A model generated the notes under the pieces. It saw nothing but the letters and a program-made list of their open reading frames with translations, had not been told where the DNA came from and made no database searches. This document shows, piece after piece, positions 22,466 to 32,663 of a stretch of DNA of 64,000 bases. The stretch is from Phaseolus vulgaris (lineage: Eukaryota; Streptophyta; Magnoliopsida; Fabales; Fabaceae): the NCBI RefSeq assembly GCF_000499845.2, contig NC_023753.2, forward strand, positions 14,957,030 through 15,021,029. The letters are read 5' to 3'. Numbering within the stretch: the first letter of the stretch is position 1; every line of letters begins with the position of its first letter. The position numbers were made by a program, and so were the translations under genes.

Positions 22466-23037
22466 CAAGCCCTCCAATCTTGAGCTGATAACTGTTTTCA
22501 GCGAAAAGACTAAGGCCTCGCCCTACCGTCCATGTGGTGTTCTGATGACGTGACATTCTCTGAGTTGGTAATGTGACGCTTTCTGCGCTGGTGACGTGAC
22601 ACTTTAAGTCACACTTTAATCTCTTGACACGTGGCCCAATCGCACGGCCACCACTTAACGTCTCTTGCGTTCCTCAAGTTTACGTTATATCTTTCAAAAA
22701 TCGCGCGCTTCAGTTACTATTTCATCACTTTTCCCATTCCTACACACTGTTCACCTTCTTCTCAAAGCTCTCTCTGTATTCTCTCTTCACACCCCAAACT
22801 TTCGTCAACCCGATCATTCAAAGGTATGGTTTTTCTTCTTTGATGGCTCTTTCTCTTGATTGTTTGTACTGATATAACTGCCTGGGTCTGTTTATTTTTC
22901 TCGCATTCACGCTTTTCCTTCTCATTTCTTCATTCCCTCCTTTTCTTAACCTCTCGCGTGGGTAGGGTTTCTTCCTCTTTTTCGTCTTGACCCTCATTTG
23001 TTGAACCTTTACTCTTCTTCATTCTTCAGTTTTCTCC
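22466..23037. other. 3' non-coding part of the Tat remnant; upstream region of its accessory gene
   Basis: Minus-strand purine tract at about 22467-22485 beside the LTR. The rest is the presumed 5' region of the plus-strand accessory gene starting at 23038. No other feature is visible. Confidence 0.5.
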
Positions 23038-24390
23038 ATGGCGCGTACTAAAACGACTGCCAACCCTCCACCTCCCAAGGTCAACTACAAAGCCCTATAC
23101 CCTTGGCCCCTGATGAGTTGCTCGGTGAGTGCTCAAGCCTAACCTCCCTAAAAGATTGGAGGGACCACGTGGGCGAACTAGGCGCTTACCAAGGCAGTGT
23201 CTTTGCCAATAGGCACGATATCTATATAGTTGTGCGCCCTTGCACACCTGGGGAATCTGTTTGCGTAGACGAGCGATCAAACAATGGGGATGCCTTCTTC
23301 TTCCTCTACCAAACTATGTTCAAACACATAGGCCTGCGTTTTCCCTTCTCTGGTTTCGAGAGGAAGCTCTTAACCGAGATCAATGTCGCCCCTGCCCAGC
23401 TACACCCCAATAGCTGGGCCTTCATCAGGGAATTTGGGATTCTATGCGGGTACTTCGGCCAACCCCCTTCCGTAGACATCTTCCTACACTTCTTCGAGGT
23501 CAAGAAGCAAGGGAAGAGCCTCTGGATGAGCTTCAGCGGCATCGCTGGAAGGGTCCTCCTATCTTTGTTCCAGCAATCCTACAAGGGATGGAGGGGCAAA
23601 TTCTTCCGGGTGTGTTGCACCGAACATGACCTCACTGCGCTGGATGGCTTCCCCTTATACTGGTGAAGAACGTGAAGCTGACGAAGCCCAAGACTTTGGA
23701 TGAGCTACCCTCGACTGATCGAGAGGTTTTCCAGATTTTGGCCAGCGTGGGGGTCCTTGACACTGCTGAATTGATAGCCCGTGAATACAACTCCGAGGCC
23801 CTCACCCAATACATTAGTATGGGATCTTCTCCCACTTATCTTCTCTGATTTCCGCTTTTGCTAGTGTTTACCTTGCTTGCATATGAATTGTCTGTTTGCT
23901 TCATGTTGTAGCTTAGCCTGTGCCTAACCTCTGCTCTGTTTGCTTTCTTGGTGTAGATTCAAAAATGGACAAGAACAAAAGGTTGAGACTTGTCAAAGCC
24001 TTGATAGCCAAAGGCAAAGCTGCGTCCAAAGGAGCTGGGGACTCCACGCACCCAGCCTCTGAACCTTCTCCCCCAACTTCTCCAACATCCCTCAACCAAA
24101 ACCTTTCGCACGCCACACCTCACCAAAATCTTCCCTCTCCCAATGCCACTCACCCTCCTACCTCTCCACCACCCATCGTGGCAGTGCCCCTTACCATGGT
24201 TGAGACCGCCACCACACTAGCCCCCCTTGACAAAGGCAAAGGGGTGGTGATGGTTCCTTCCGATGATGATGAGGACTCTGCAGATGGACAAGTCTTCAAG
24301 AGGAGGAGGACTACCAAGGTTGTCACCTCCAACTCTTCCTCAATTCACGGGGCAGAGTCTTTAAGGGAGCACCCTCCAAGCGTGATGTGA
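23038..24390 (+). pseudogene. Tat-element accessory gene (Transposase_28-like), broken, two exons
   Basis: Starts at the ATG at 23038 (MARTKTTANPP), parallel to MTRSKITPNPP of the antisense gene at 60555. Exon 1 (23038-about 23816) has KALYPW, LRFPFSGFERKLLTEINVAPAQLHPNSWAFI, SGIAGRVLLSLFQQSYKGWRGKF and DGFPLYW, all shared with the gene at 59613-60555. Frameshifts lie near 23100 and at about 23663. An intron (GT at 23817, AG at 23955-23956) separates exon 2 (KMDKNKRLRLVKAL), a proline-rich segment and an acidic patch. Exon 2 is cut off by the inverted-repeat arm that begins at 24382; the stop at 24388 lies in the arm. The domain resembles Pfam PF04195, from memory. Function unknown. Confidence 0.75.
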
Positions 24391-25332
24391 ATGCAATAGC
24401 AAGAATACAAGATTCTTTGACATTCTTAGGAACAACTTGAGTTGGTCATAAATTGGCACTTTAATTAGAATTGGATCAATGTTCTAATTCAAGAACTCAC
24501 CAAGACTTTGCACCGAACCAAAGCTCACATGGAAGTCCATATATTGTCAAATTGAATCAAGCAACAAGAATGGAAGAAAACACAATTGAACTCAGCTAAC
24601 AACAGAAAACTACCGAACAGAAATTGAAGAAAATGCTAAGAAACACAAATTCAAACGGTAAAAAGGATGAAGAACACTAAAACATTGGAAACTACCGATT
24701 GAAATTGCAAGAGATGAAAGAATGAACACTTATTGAATGAAGCTTGCTAGATTTGAGAATTTGGAACTGCATTCACGCCACTTGGAGTCTTGTTCCAAGA
24801 TAAGTGAAAGGTTGGCGCCACTTGAAGCTCACCATTGGCACACAAGATAAGGCAAAGGAAGAAGAAGACAACAAGACTCACAATTTCTCTCTAAACTTGA
24901 GTATAGTTTCTCTACTTCTAATTTCCAAATCTCCATTTTACAAAGGCAAGCACCTTATTTATAGCCTAAGAGGTGCTGAAAAATAGGTGGGAAAATTCAA
25001 ATGAAACTCATTTGAAATTCCCACAAAAAACAAGTCACATGGGAGGTGTGACCTTTTTCTACTATGACACCTCCTAAAAACTACACCTACACCCCCCCCT
25101 ACTAAGTCACATGGACAATGTGACTCTCTCTAATACATTCACACCTATTTATTTAATATCCACACCTCCTACAAGAGTCATTCAAATGATGCTCTTTTAT
25201 TTAATACTTGGTCTTGCCCCTCATGGTTTGGACTTGGGCTTCTTGGGCTTGGGCCTTCTTGGGCTTTGGGCTTTGGGCTTGGGCCTCATCTTTTGCAAAG
25301 ACTAATAAGAAGAACTTTAAATGCTTTGGCCC
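24382..25332 (-). repeat. Left arm of a ~950-bp inverted repeat (gypsy LTR)
   Basis: Reverse complement of 25982-26928 with about ten differences by eye. The arm reads as a minus-strand LTR: a GGCCCAAGCCC-rich start near 25300 and an end ATTCACATCA at 24384. It is the 3' LTR of the pol fragment to its right. The outer end interrupts the Tat accessory gene. Confidence 0.9.
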
Positions 25333-25920
25333 TTGTCCATTTCTTCTATTGATAACATCTTTTTGATTTTCATCATACTCCCCAAGTTGGAGAGAATTCG
25401 TCCACGAATTCAGTACTCCTGCATAAAACAAAGTCAGTTTGCAATTAGATAAGAGAATACAAGAAGAAATAGGCAAACATGACTTAGTACGTTGAAATGT
25501 TGGGAGTTCAGAAAAAGATGTCCTATACATAGCCCATGTTAGAAAAGATTGTTTAGAAATGATATTATTTGGAAAACTAGAAGGTATGAAAAAATCATCC
25601 TTAACATTCTTCATCCAATATGGTGTATAAGTAGGAACCTTGGGTAATGAACAAGACAAAGAAGAAGGATACCTTGTAGGCGTAGCACGAGTCAACAAAA
25701 TTGAATTAGTTGAGAAGGTATTATGACTCGGTTTATCATGTACTTCATTTGTTTTTTCATTTTCTCTTCTAGTTTCTTTGGGATTGGTCCTATATGCAGG
25801 GCTATTTGGTAAAGAAACCTCGGGCATGAAATCTATTTGGTGTTCAATCCCTCTTAGAGGTTGTAAGCCTTTAGGAGGATCTTGAAACATATCTTCATAT
25901 TCTTTTACCAAATTGTCCAA
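25333..25920 (-). pseudogene. Gypsy pol fragment between inverted LTR arms
   Basis: The minus-strand frame contains LVKEYEDMFQDPPKGLQPLRG, GIEHQIDFMPE and AYRTNPKET, the segment just upstream of the reverse transcriptase fingers in chromovirus-like gypsy pol. After that the sequence leaves the family pattern, so the RT core is deleted. The frame reads on into the left arm. Non-functional. Confidence 0.75.
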
Positions 25921-25981
25921 ACATGTGGGACTATCCTTAACCGACTCACATTCAAAGTTCTTCTTATTAGTTCAAACATGT

Positions 25982-26928
25982 GGGCTAAAGCATTTAAAGT
26001 TCTTCTTATTAGTCTTTGCAAAAGATGAGGCCCAAGCCCAAAGCCAAAGCCCAAGAAGGCCCAAGCCCAAGAAGCCCAAGTCCAAACCATGAGGGGCAAG
26101 ACCAAGCATTAAATAAAAGAGCATATTTGAATGACTCTTGTAGGAGGTGTGGATATTAAATAAATAGGTGTGAATGTATTAGAGAGAGTCACATTGTCCA
26201 TGTGACTTAGTAAGGGGGTGTAGGTGTAGTTTTTAGGAGGTGTCATAGTAGAAAAATGTCACACCTCCCATGTGACTTGTTTTTTGTGGGAATTTCAAAT
26301 GAGTTTCATTTGAATTTTCCCACCTATTTTTCAGCACCTCTTAGGCTATAAATAAGGTGCTTGCCTTTGTAAAATGGAGATTTGGAAATTAGAAGTAGAG
26401 AAACTATACTCAAGTTTAGAGAGAAATTGTGAGTCTTGTTGTCTTCTTCTTCCTTTGCCTTATCTTGTGTGCCAATGGTGAGCTTCAAGTGGCGCCAACC
26501 TTTCACTTATCTTGGAACAAAACTCCAAGTGGCGTGAATGCAGTTCCAAATTCTCAAATCCAGCAAGCTTCATTCAATAAGTGTTCATTCTTTCATCTCT
26601 TGCAATTTCAATCGGTAGTTTCCAATATTTTAGTGTTTTTCATCCTTTTTACCGTTTGAATTTGTGTTTCTTAGCATTTTCTTCAATTTCTGTTCGGTAG
26701 TTTTCTGTTGTTAGCTGAGTTCAATTGTGTTTTCTTCCATTCTTGTTGCTTGATTCAATTTGACAATATATGGACTTCCATGTGAGCTTTGGTTCGGTGC
26801 AAAGTCTTGGTGAGTTCTTGAATTAGAACATTGATCCAATTCTAATTAAAGTGCCAATTCATGACCAACTCAAGTTGTTCCTAAGAATGTCAAAGAATCT
26901 TGTATTCTTGCTATTGCATTCACATCAC
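25982..26928 (+). repeat. Right arm of the ~950-bp inverted repeat (gypsy LTR)
   Basis: Reads as a plus-strand LTR of the same family as the left arm, ending ATTCACATCA at about 26927. This orientation is opposite to what a normal minus-strand element would have here. The next bases (CCTGGGTATAC) are not a clear PBS. Confidence 0.9.
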
Positions 26929-28931
26929 CTGGGTATACTTCTTCCTTCTCTTTTTCATTCCCAATTAATTCTAAATACTTGACATCTTTGATAAAAAAAA
27001 GTTTAGGGATGATATTCAAAAACCTCCTAAAGATTCTCCCCTTCTAAGAGGATTTTCACAAGCAAATCATTTCTTCCCTAAACATTCTCTACAAACATGG
27101 TCGGTATCTAGAATTCACTGATGTGAACTCCCTAAAGCTTCATGAACATAAGTTTGTTATATCTTCAAACTCACCCCACCCAAACATGATTTTTATTGAT
27201 TTTTTCTAGTTTGAATGTTTAATTATTATTATTAAAAATTTATGTGTTTCAGATTTTTTTATTTGAAGACAAAATCAATATTATTCTTTTTAAAAACATC
27301 CAAAATGTTCAGCGTAATTTACTTCAGACCATGTATTATCTAATGTAAATTTATATCAAATTTAATACAATATATGCAAAGTATATAGTCCGACATAAAT
27401 TTTAGACATTTTTAATTTATTTTTTAATAAAACTTTATTTCCGACTATGTGCTGATCCGACATAAAATAAAACATTTACGTAAAAAATTTGATTAAGCGT
27501 ATTTACCACGAGAAACTATTAACAAACCTAAAAAAACTCAAAATAACATATATGTAAAAAATCTCATTTTATATCAGTGTACCATATACATCATAATTAT
27601 TCCATCTAATTCACGGCTAGTTAATAAGTAAATTTTGCCTCTTTCGGTGTGATAAAATATACGTCACCAAGTTCGGACAATTTTTTTCCATAGACAAAAG
27701 TTGAATTTGGATCTGCTTGAGATAAAATATTCAAATTGCTATAATAGAATATGTCATAATTCTTTGCTGAGCTGGGTAGCGGTAGCTTGTCGGATTTAAA
27801 CATGATGAAGTGATCAATACAATATATATGACTTTAATTGTGTCGCCCATGGTTCTCAGTAAAATACATGCATAATATAATATGAAGAATTAAGAAAATA
27901 GACACAAAATGTATTACTATATTCTATTCTCTTAATTAACTTTGCTTTCTTTCACTTAAAGATATTTCTCACGTAAAATAAGATATATTTTATTACTCTC
28001 ATCCAAAAAAATTGGACTCGTCTTAATATATCATGATTTTCCATTAAAAAAACTTGTCACTTCATTACTTAATAATAACAATCGGTGTAAGAGCCGTATA
28101 AAAAATAATTAAAACGAAAATGGTAAGCAATGATAATGATATATGACAAATAAGTAGAATAATTATGTGATATAAGAATGAGGACGAGAATTTTCTTTTA
28201 TCTAATTGCCCCCTAACGTATTTCTTCGTGTATATTACGATATTTTTATAAAAAAAAAAGAGAATAGAATAAGATATGTTAACTGAATAAAATTATCCTC
28301 ACTTATTGATTCCCCATATTATTAAACATGATTTCGTCAAAGAATACCAAAATAGGCAAAAGTTGGAGACATGAATTTAACTGTGCCATGTCTAGTCTCT
28401 AAGTAAATAAGGACAACACTATGCAAGTTGGGGATAAAATTGAAGATATATATGGTATTGAATTGAATTTTTTTTTTCTATGGGTTTAAATAATAGAAGC
28501 CACTTTTAATAGTACATATACTACTTTTAGTATAGTTAGTATAGTTTGTGGAGTCTCATCAATCTGTGGAAGCATAATGTTGTCTCCACCCCAATCAGAT
28601 ACACCTTCAGAAAAGTGTTGTGAATGAAAACATAAATCCAGTGTTGCTAATGGATTGAACTATACATGCACAGTGCCAGAAAATCTAAGATTCTCGTTTA
28701 AAATGTATGAAATAAGACTTTGCCTAGTTGCACATTGATGACAAAGATTTGCACCATCTCCACATCTAGCATGCTCGTGGCAAAACATAGACATAGTCGA
28801 AGAATCGAATTTATACATTTCAAATAGAGAACCTTCTTGGAAACAAATCTTGGTCAATGTACTTTCCTAGATTGAGAGAGAATAAATCATTATTTTCCTT
28901 AGATTTGACACATTTTCCTACACACACTATT
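26929..28931. other. AT-rich region upstream of the ERF gene
   Basis: About 2 kb with no convincing gene. A cysteine-rich minus-strand frame at about 28660-28857 has no ATG and no domain I recognise. This stretch presumably holds the distal promoter of the ERF gene. Confidence 0.6.
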
Positions 28932-28938
28932 TATATAA
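28932..28938 (+). promoter_or_regulatory. TATA box of the ERF gene
   Basis: TATATAA in the context CTATTTATATAAGC, 109 bp before the ATG at 29047. Spacing and sequence fit a plant core promoter with a leader of about 80 bases. Confidence 0.75.
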
Positions 28939-29046
28939 GCATCTAAGGCAATAACAAACATCACCGTACAGACTCATAACGCTAACAATCACCTAGCTAG
29001 GTCAAGAATAGAAAAGTTCACAACAATTAGGTCCAAGAAGAAGAAG

Positions 29047-29475
29047 ATGGAGGAGAACCAGAAGGGGAAGCAGGGAAAGGAAGAAGTGCGGTACCGCGGC
29101 GTGCGGCGGCGGCCGTGGGGGAAGTACGCGGCTGAGATAAGGGATCCATCAAAGCAAGGGTCGAGGGTGTGGTTGGGGACATTTGACACTGCTGAAGAAG
29201 CTGCTAGAGCTTATGATCGCGCGGCTTTTAACTTGAGGGGTCATCTTGCTACTCTCAATTTTCCTAGTGAGTACTATTCTCAAATAAGGGGTTCACCACC
29301 TTATCCACCTCATTTAGCACCACCTTCTTCTTCCTCTTCTCATGCTGCTGGATGCACTTCTTCCTCTGGTGCATATCATAGGCCTGTTTTCGAGATTCCT
29401 TGTTTGGATGATAAGGTTTTGGAGGATCTTCTTGGTCAATCAGAGGAGAACAAGAAGAAAAAGAAGGGAGAATAG
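29047..29475 (+). CDS. AP2/ERF transcription factor, group IX type with EDLL motif
   Basis: Intronless 142-residue protein. A single AP2/ERF domain spans residues 16-73 ([38 protein letters not shown]). The two residues that separate ERF from DREB proteins are Ala-28 and Asp-33, the ERF pair, predicting binding to GCC-box DNA. A serine-rich linker (94-107) leads to an acidic C-terminal segment (115-129, ending LEDLL) that matches the EDLL activation motif of short Arabidopsis group IX factors such as ERF096 and ERF098, then a lysine-rich tail. Length and layout fit that subgroup. It should act in the nucleus as a transcriptional activator; such genes respond to ethylene, jasmonate or stress. 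The start is the first ATG after the TATA box. It is the only intact cellular gene seen in the window. Confidence 0.95.
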   Translation: MEENQKGKQGKEEVRYRGVRRRPWGKYAAEIRDPSKQGSRVWLGTFDTAEEAARAYDRAAFNLRGHLATLNFPSEYYSQIRGSPPYPPHLAPPSSSSSHAAGCTSSSGAYHRPVFEIPCLDDKVLEDLLGQSEENKKKKKGE

Positions 29476-29637
29476 TACTACTCACCCATAATTTCTCTGC
29501 TCTTTCTTTTCCTTTATTAACAGCTATATACTAATAACTCAACTGAATCTGATCACTCTTCAGATCTCCAAAAACAAGCAAATATTTATAACCTTCATTA
29601 CCTATGTTTGTAAAACTTTCTGTTTCTGGAGGAAAAG

Positions 29638-29643
29638 AATAAA
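29638..29643 (+). terminator. Polyadenylation signal of the ERF gene
   Basis: AATAAA 163 bp after the stop codon. It is the first perfect match downstream and gives a 3' UTR of plausible length. Confidence 0.55.
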
Positions 29644-29649
29644 CTCTAC

Positions 29650-30102
29650 TTTAACTAATTACGTACTGCCTTTGTTTTTTTGAGATGTTGGGGCCATACA
29701 CATGCATGTGCCAGTATTGTAAGGGATAATTATATGATTTGCACTGCGAAAGAATTGCCTCAGATGAAAAATAAGAGTGATTATAGAACATTAAAAATAT
29801 GTTATAATCTATGAAAGGGAAATGTAACACTATATAAGAAAACGGGATTTTATTCTGATATAAACATGCAAGGAAAATGGAAAATGCTTTCCCTTCAGAA
29901 ACATGACTATTTCAACTGAAAATGTATGCATTTATTGTAGAAAATTGATCTGAAGAGTATAAATAATTGTTTGTCAACAATTTCTTCTTCTGTTTTTGCC
30001 CAAAGGTTTCCAATTAAATTTTAGAACTAACTTGTTTGACCCGTGTTAAATTTTCAAGATATTGTTTAAAGGTTGGAATACATTGATTGTGTTTTTATGC
30101 TT
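29650..30102. other. Intergenic sequence after the ERF gene
   Basis: AT-rich. I see no gene, RNA or repeat in it. Confidence 0.6.
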
Positions 30103-30741
30103 TTTTTTTTTTTTTTTTTTTTTTTTATCAGCAATGAATAAATAAAATTAAAGGGGATACTTCAGGGATATCCCAACCCATATACAGTAACCACAAGTGG
30201 ACTTCCTATATCATCCACAAAAGAAACTCTCCTTTATGGTTGGAGCAGAACAACCTTAAAGTGAGAAAAACATACCCAAATATATAACCAACAGGTTACC
30301 TCAAAGCAACATTCAACCTTACCGAAACACCCAGAATCGAGGCCACCTACATTCACCTCGCCACACGACGAGTTACCCATGCACGGAATAACTCGCCATG
30401 TAACTTACTCTGGTGAGCACTAAGTGCCACGAGGAGCACAATCTCTGCAAAATCGCCTGCCGCCAATGCTTCTCGCCATGTATGCTTTGACCTAAGGAAA
30501 CCCCGCTCTCGAGGAGGATCCACTCGGGAAATCCCCTCGTCGACGGCTGAGCTGTTCCTTTCATCTCATTGCTCTTGTTGAGGTTAACAGACATCTTTAT
30601 CGAACCAACACGTCTGAACTTTCTCACCTAAACTCCAATAGCTTCAAATAGCTTTCTGGAAAACCCAGCGATGTGTCTACCTCGGCGATTTCCAGTATCT
30701 GATCTTCTGTTCTTCGAATACGGCAATGATGCACAACTTCA

Positions 30742-31231
30742 GCGACCACCGACTACGCACTCATGGAGATCGCCGCTTCATCGACCGGCGATCATGTTGA
30801 CCTTTGCATAACTTCGGCGACCACCGACTACACACATATGGAGAACGCCGCTTCATCGACCGGCGATCATGTTGACCTTTCGACGACCACCGACTACGCA
30901 CGCATGGAGATCGCCGTTTCATCGACCGACGATCATGTTGACCTTTGCATAACTTCGACGACCTCCGACTACGCACGCATGGAGATCGCCGTTTCATCGA
31001 CCGGCGATCATGTTGACCTTGTATAACTTCGGCGACCACCGACTACACACATATGGAGAACGCCGCTTCGTCGACTGGCGATCATGTTGACCTTTGCATA
31101 ACTTCGACGACCACCGACTATGCACGCATGGAGATCGTCGTTTCATCGATCGGCGATCATGTTGACCTTGTATAACTTCGGCAACCACCGACTACACATA
31201 TGGAGAACGCCGCTTCATCGACTGGCGATCA
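30742..31231. repeat. ~75-bp minisatellite, seven units, each with a hairpin
   Basis: Units follow the pattern CGACCACCGACTACGCACGCATGGAGATCGCCG...CGGCGATCATGTTGACC...ACTTCGG. Two subtypes, one with CACGCATGGAGATCG and one with CACATATGGAGAACG, are interspersed, suggesting a dimer-like higher order. In the first subtype GATCGCCG and CGGCGATC form a perfect 8-bp stem around a 10-base loop. Unit length is close to a multiple of three, so both strands stay open over long stretches. Much more GC-rich than the flanks. Confidence 0.9.
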
Positions 31232-31414
31232 TGACATCCTTCCCCATTTATTTGTAACTTCTAATGCAGATAAGGGGGTTCAGCATCCAATCTGTAAAAG
31301 AATAGTTAAAAGAGGAGCCCCTGTGCTTTAGCCACTGCCAGGACTTAAGCTGGACTTTCTGAACAAACTTCTCCACACTTGCTAAGGACCCCTGCATCTG
31401 CTGCAAAACTGTGC
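31229..31414 (-). pseudogene. Second, divergent LINE ORF2 C-terminal tail
   Basis: Reading on from the ORF2 stop at 31415, the same strand encodes EKFVQKVQLKSWQWLKH, SFNYSFTDWMLNP and then a stop at 31229. This parallels EVFQKAQLKSWLWIKYN, SFSYSYVDWVLNP just upstream, so the ORF2 C-terminus is present twice in tandem with different sequence. Confidence 0.7.
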
Positions 31415-32663
31415 CTACTTATAACCTCTAATGCATAACATTGGGTTAAGAACCCAGTCGACATATGAGTAGCTAAAGGACTGCACGTTATATTTTATCC
31501 AGAGCCAAGATTTAAGTTGTGCCTTCTGAAACACCTCTTCCGCATCAACTACCCCTTGCTTGAAGACAATGAGATTCCTTTGATCCCAAATACATCTAAT
31601 GATAGTTGCCATACGCCTTTCCATATCAGATTTTGTTTATTACTGATATGGCTCAGACAAAAGCTAGTGAAGTGCAGATTTAAGACATTTTGTTGAACAA
31701 AAGATATACCTATCCACTTGAGGCACATCAACCACACCCTTTGAGCATGTTTACACTCCAAAAAAAGATGTTGGCATGACTCCTCCTTGGAATGGCACAT
31801 TGCACAAAGCGTGGTATTCACCGTTACTCAAATTCATCATTGTTGGGATTCTCCCTAGCAGCACCCTCCAAGCAGTGGTCACGACATTTGGGAATGCCTT
31901 AGCCTTCCAAAGGAGCTTGAAGACTTCTAAGCAAGGGCCTCTAGATTGCTTGTCTAAGCAATCATAAGCAGAATTCACAGAAAATAGCCTTGTTACTTCC
32001 TTCCCCCACACCTGTACATCCTTAACATTCTCTTTCATATTAGCCCCATTTAGCAGCATAAGAAGATCTGCTTCCTTTGCGGACTCCCATTCAAATCTGT
32101 TACGTCTCCATTCTAGGTTCCACCTCCATATTGAATTAACCCAAACACCTACCTCGCCCACTGTTTGGCCTTTATTTAGGGATAGGGAGTACAATCTGGA
32201 AAACAATGATTTGAGATCATTACTTCCAACCCACACCTCCTCCCAAAATTTTACTTTGTCCCTACATCCTAATTCCCAACTTAATTCTTCCTGAAATCAT
32301 CCCTTTCTTCCTCCCTCCTTACATAGTTTATTGAGGTCTCTCCACCACCACGATTGAAGTTTAATGGGAGTTTGAGTGCTTTCGGTCTCCAGCCCATATT
32401 TTGATATCAAAATGTCCTTCCACTTTCCTTCCTCCTGAGAGATAAAACGCCATTTCCACTTTGCTAGAAGAGCATAATTAAACTTTCGGATATCTCTTAA
32501 ACCCAGGCCTCCCTCCTCCTTATTCCTGCAAACATCTTTCCAACTTACCCAGGAAATTGGTTTATTTGCTTTACCCCACCCCCATAAGAATCTCCTTTGA
32601 ATGCTAGTAATCTTTTTGCAGACTATGTCCGGTGCTCTGAATAGAGAGAGATAATACAGGGGT
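31415..32663 (-). pseudogene. LINE ORF2 pseudogene, C-terminal part of reverse transcriptase and zf-RVT
   Basis: Pieces in three frames: the RT thumb and connection (PLYYLSLFRAPD, IQRRFLWGW, ISWVSWKDVC, GGLGLRDI, NYALLAKW; about 32297-32663), a zf-RVT-like segment (FSVNSAYDCL, LWKAKAFPNVVTTAWRVLLGRIPT; 31751-32236), then CHSKEESCQHLFLECKHAQRVW (31549-31821) and the C-terminal tail to the stop at 31415. The palm and endonuclease are missing. Frameshifts lie near 32290, 31800 and 31590. Non-functional. Confidence 0.85.

Larger units (their letters stand above)
30103..32663 (-). mobile_element. 5'-truncated LINE (L1-like) on the minus strand
   Basis: A long T run at about 30103-30127 is the poly(A) tail of a minus-strand LINE. 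Just inside it the minus strand reads TTATTCATTGCTGATA, a common plant LINE 3' end. ORF2 remnants occupy 31415-32663 and coding stops abruptly at about 32663, the usual 5' truncation. Between ORF2 and the tail lie a second, divergent ORF2 tail and a minisatellite. No target duplication could be recognised. Confidence 0.75.

Noticed and set aside
25201..25920. A single 239-residue protein from the inverted-repeat region
   Set aside because: It is a gypsy pol scrap reading through into LTR sequence, not a gene.
24382..26928. MULE or foldback DNA transposon as the explanation of the inverted repeat
   Set aside because: Arms contain LTR-type sequence, the spacer holds gypsy pol, and no 9-10 bp target duplication flanks the outer ends. 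A rearranged LTR element fits better, though a foldback origin is not fully excluded.
28660..28857. Cysteine-rich minus-strand frame upstream of the ERF gene (CHEHARCGDGANLCHQC)
   Set aside because: No ATG start, no recognised domain and no clear splice structure. It could be an exon relic, but I cannot support a gene.
30761..31188. Arginine/serine-rich proteins encoded by the minisatellite on both strands
   Set aside because: The open frames follow from a repeat unit near a multiple of three, and there is no independent coding evidence.
30742..31231. CRISPR-like array
   Set aside because: The units are contiguous with no unique spacers, in a plant nuclear context. It is a minisatellite.
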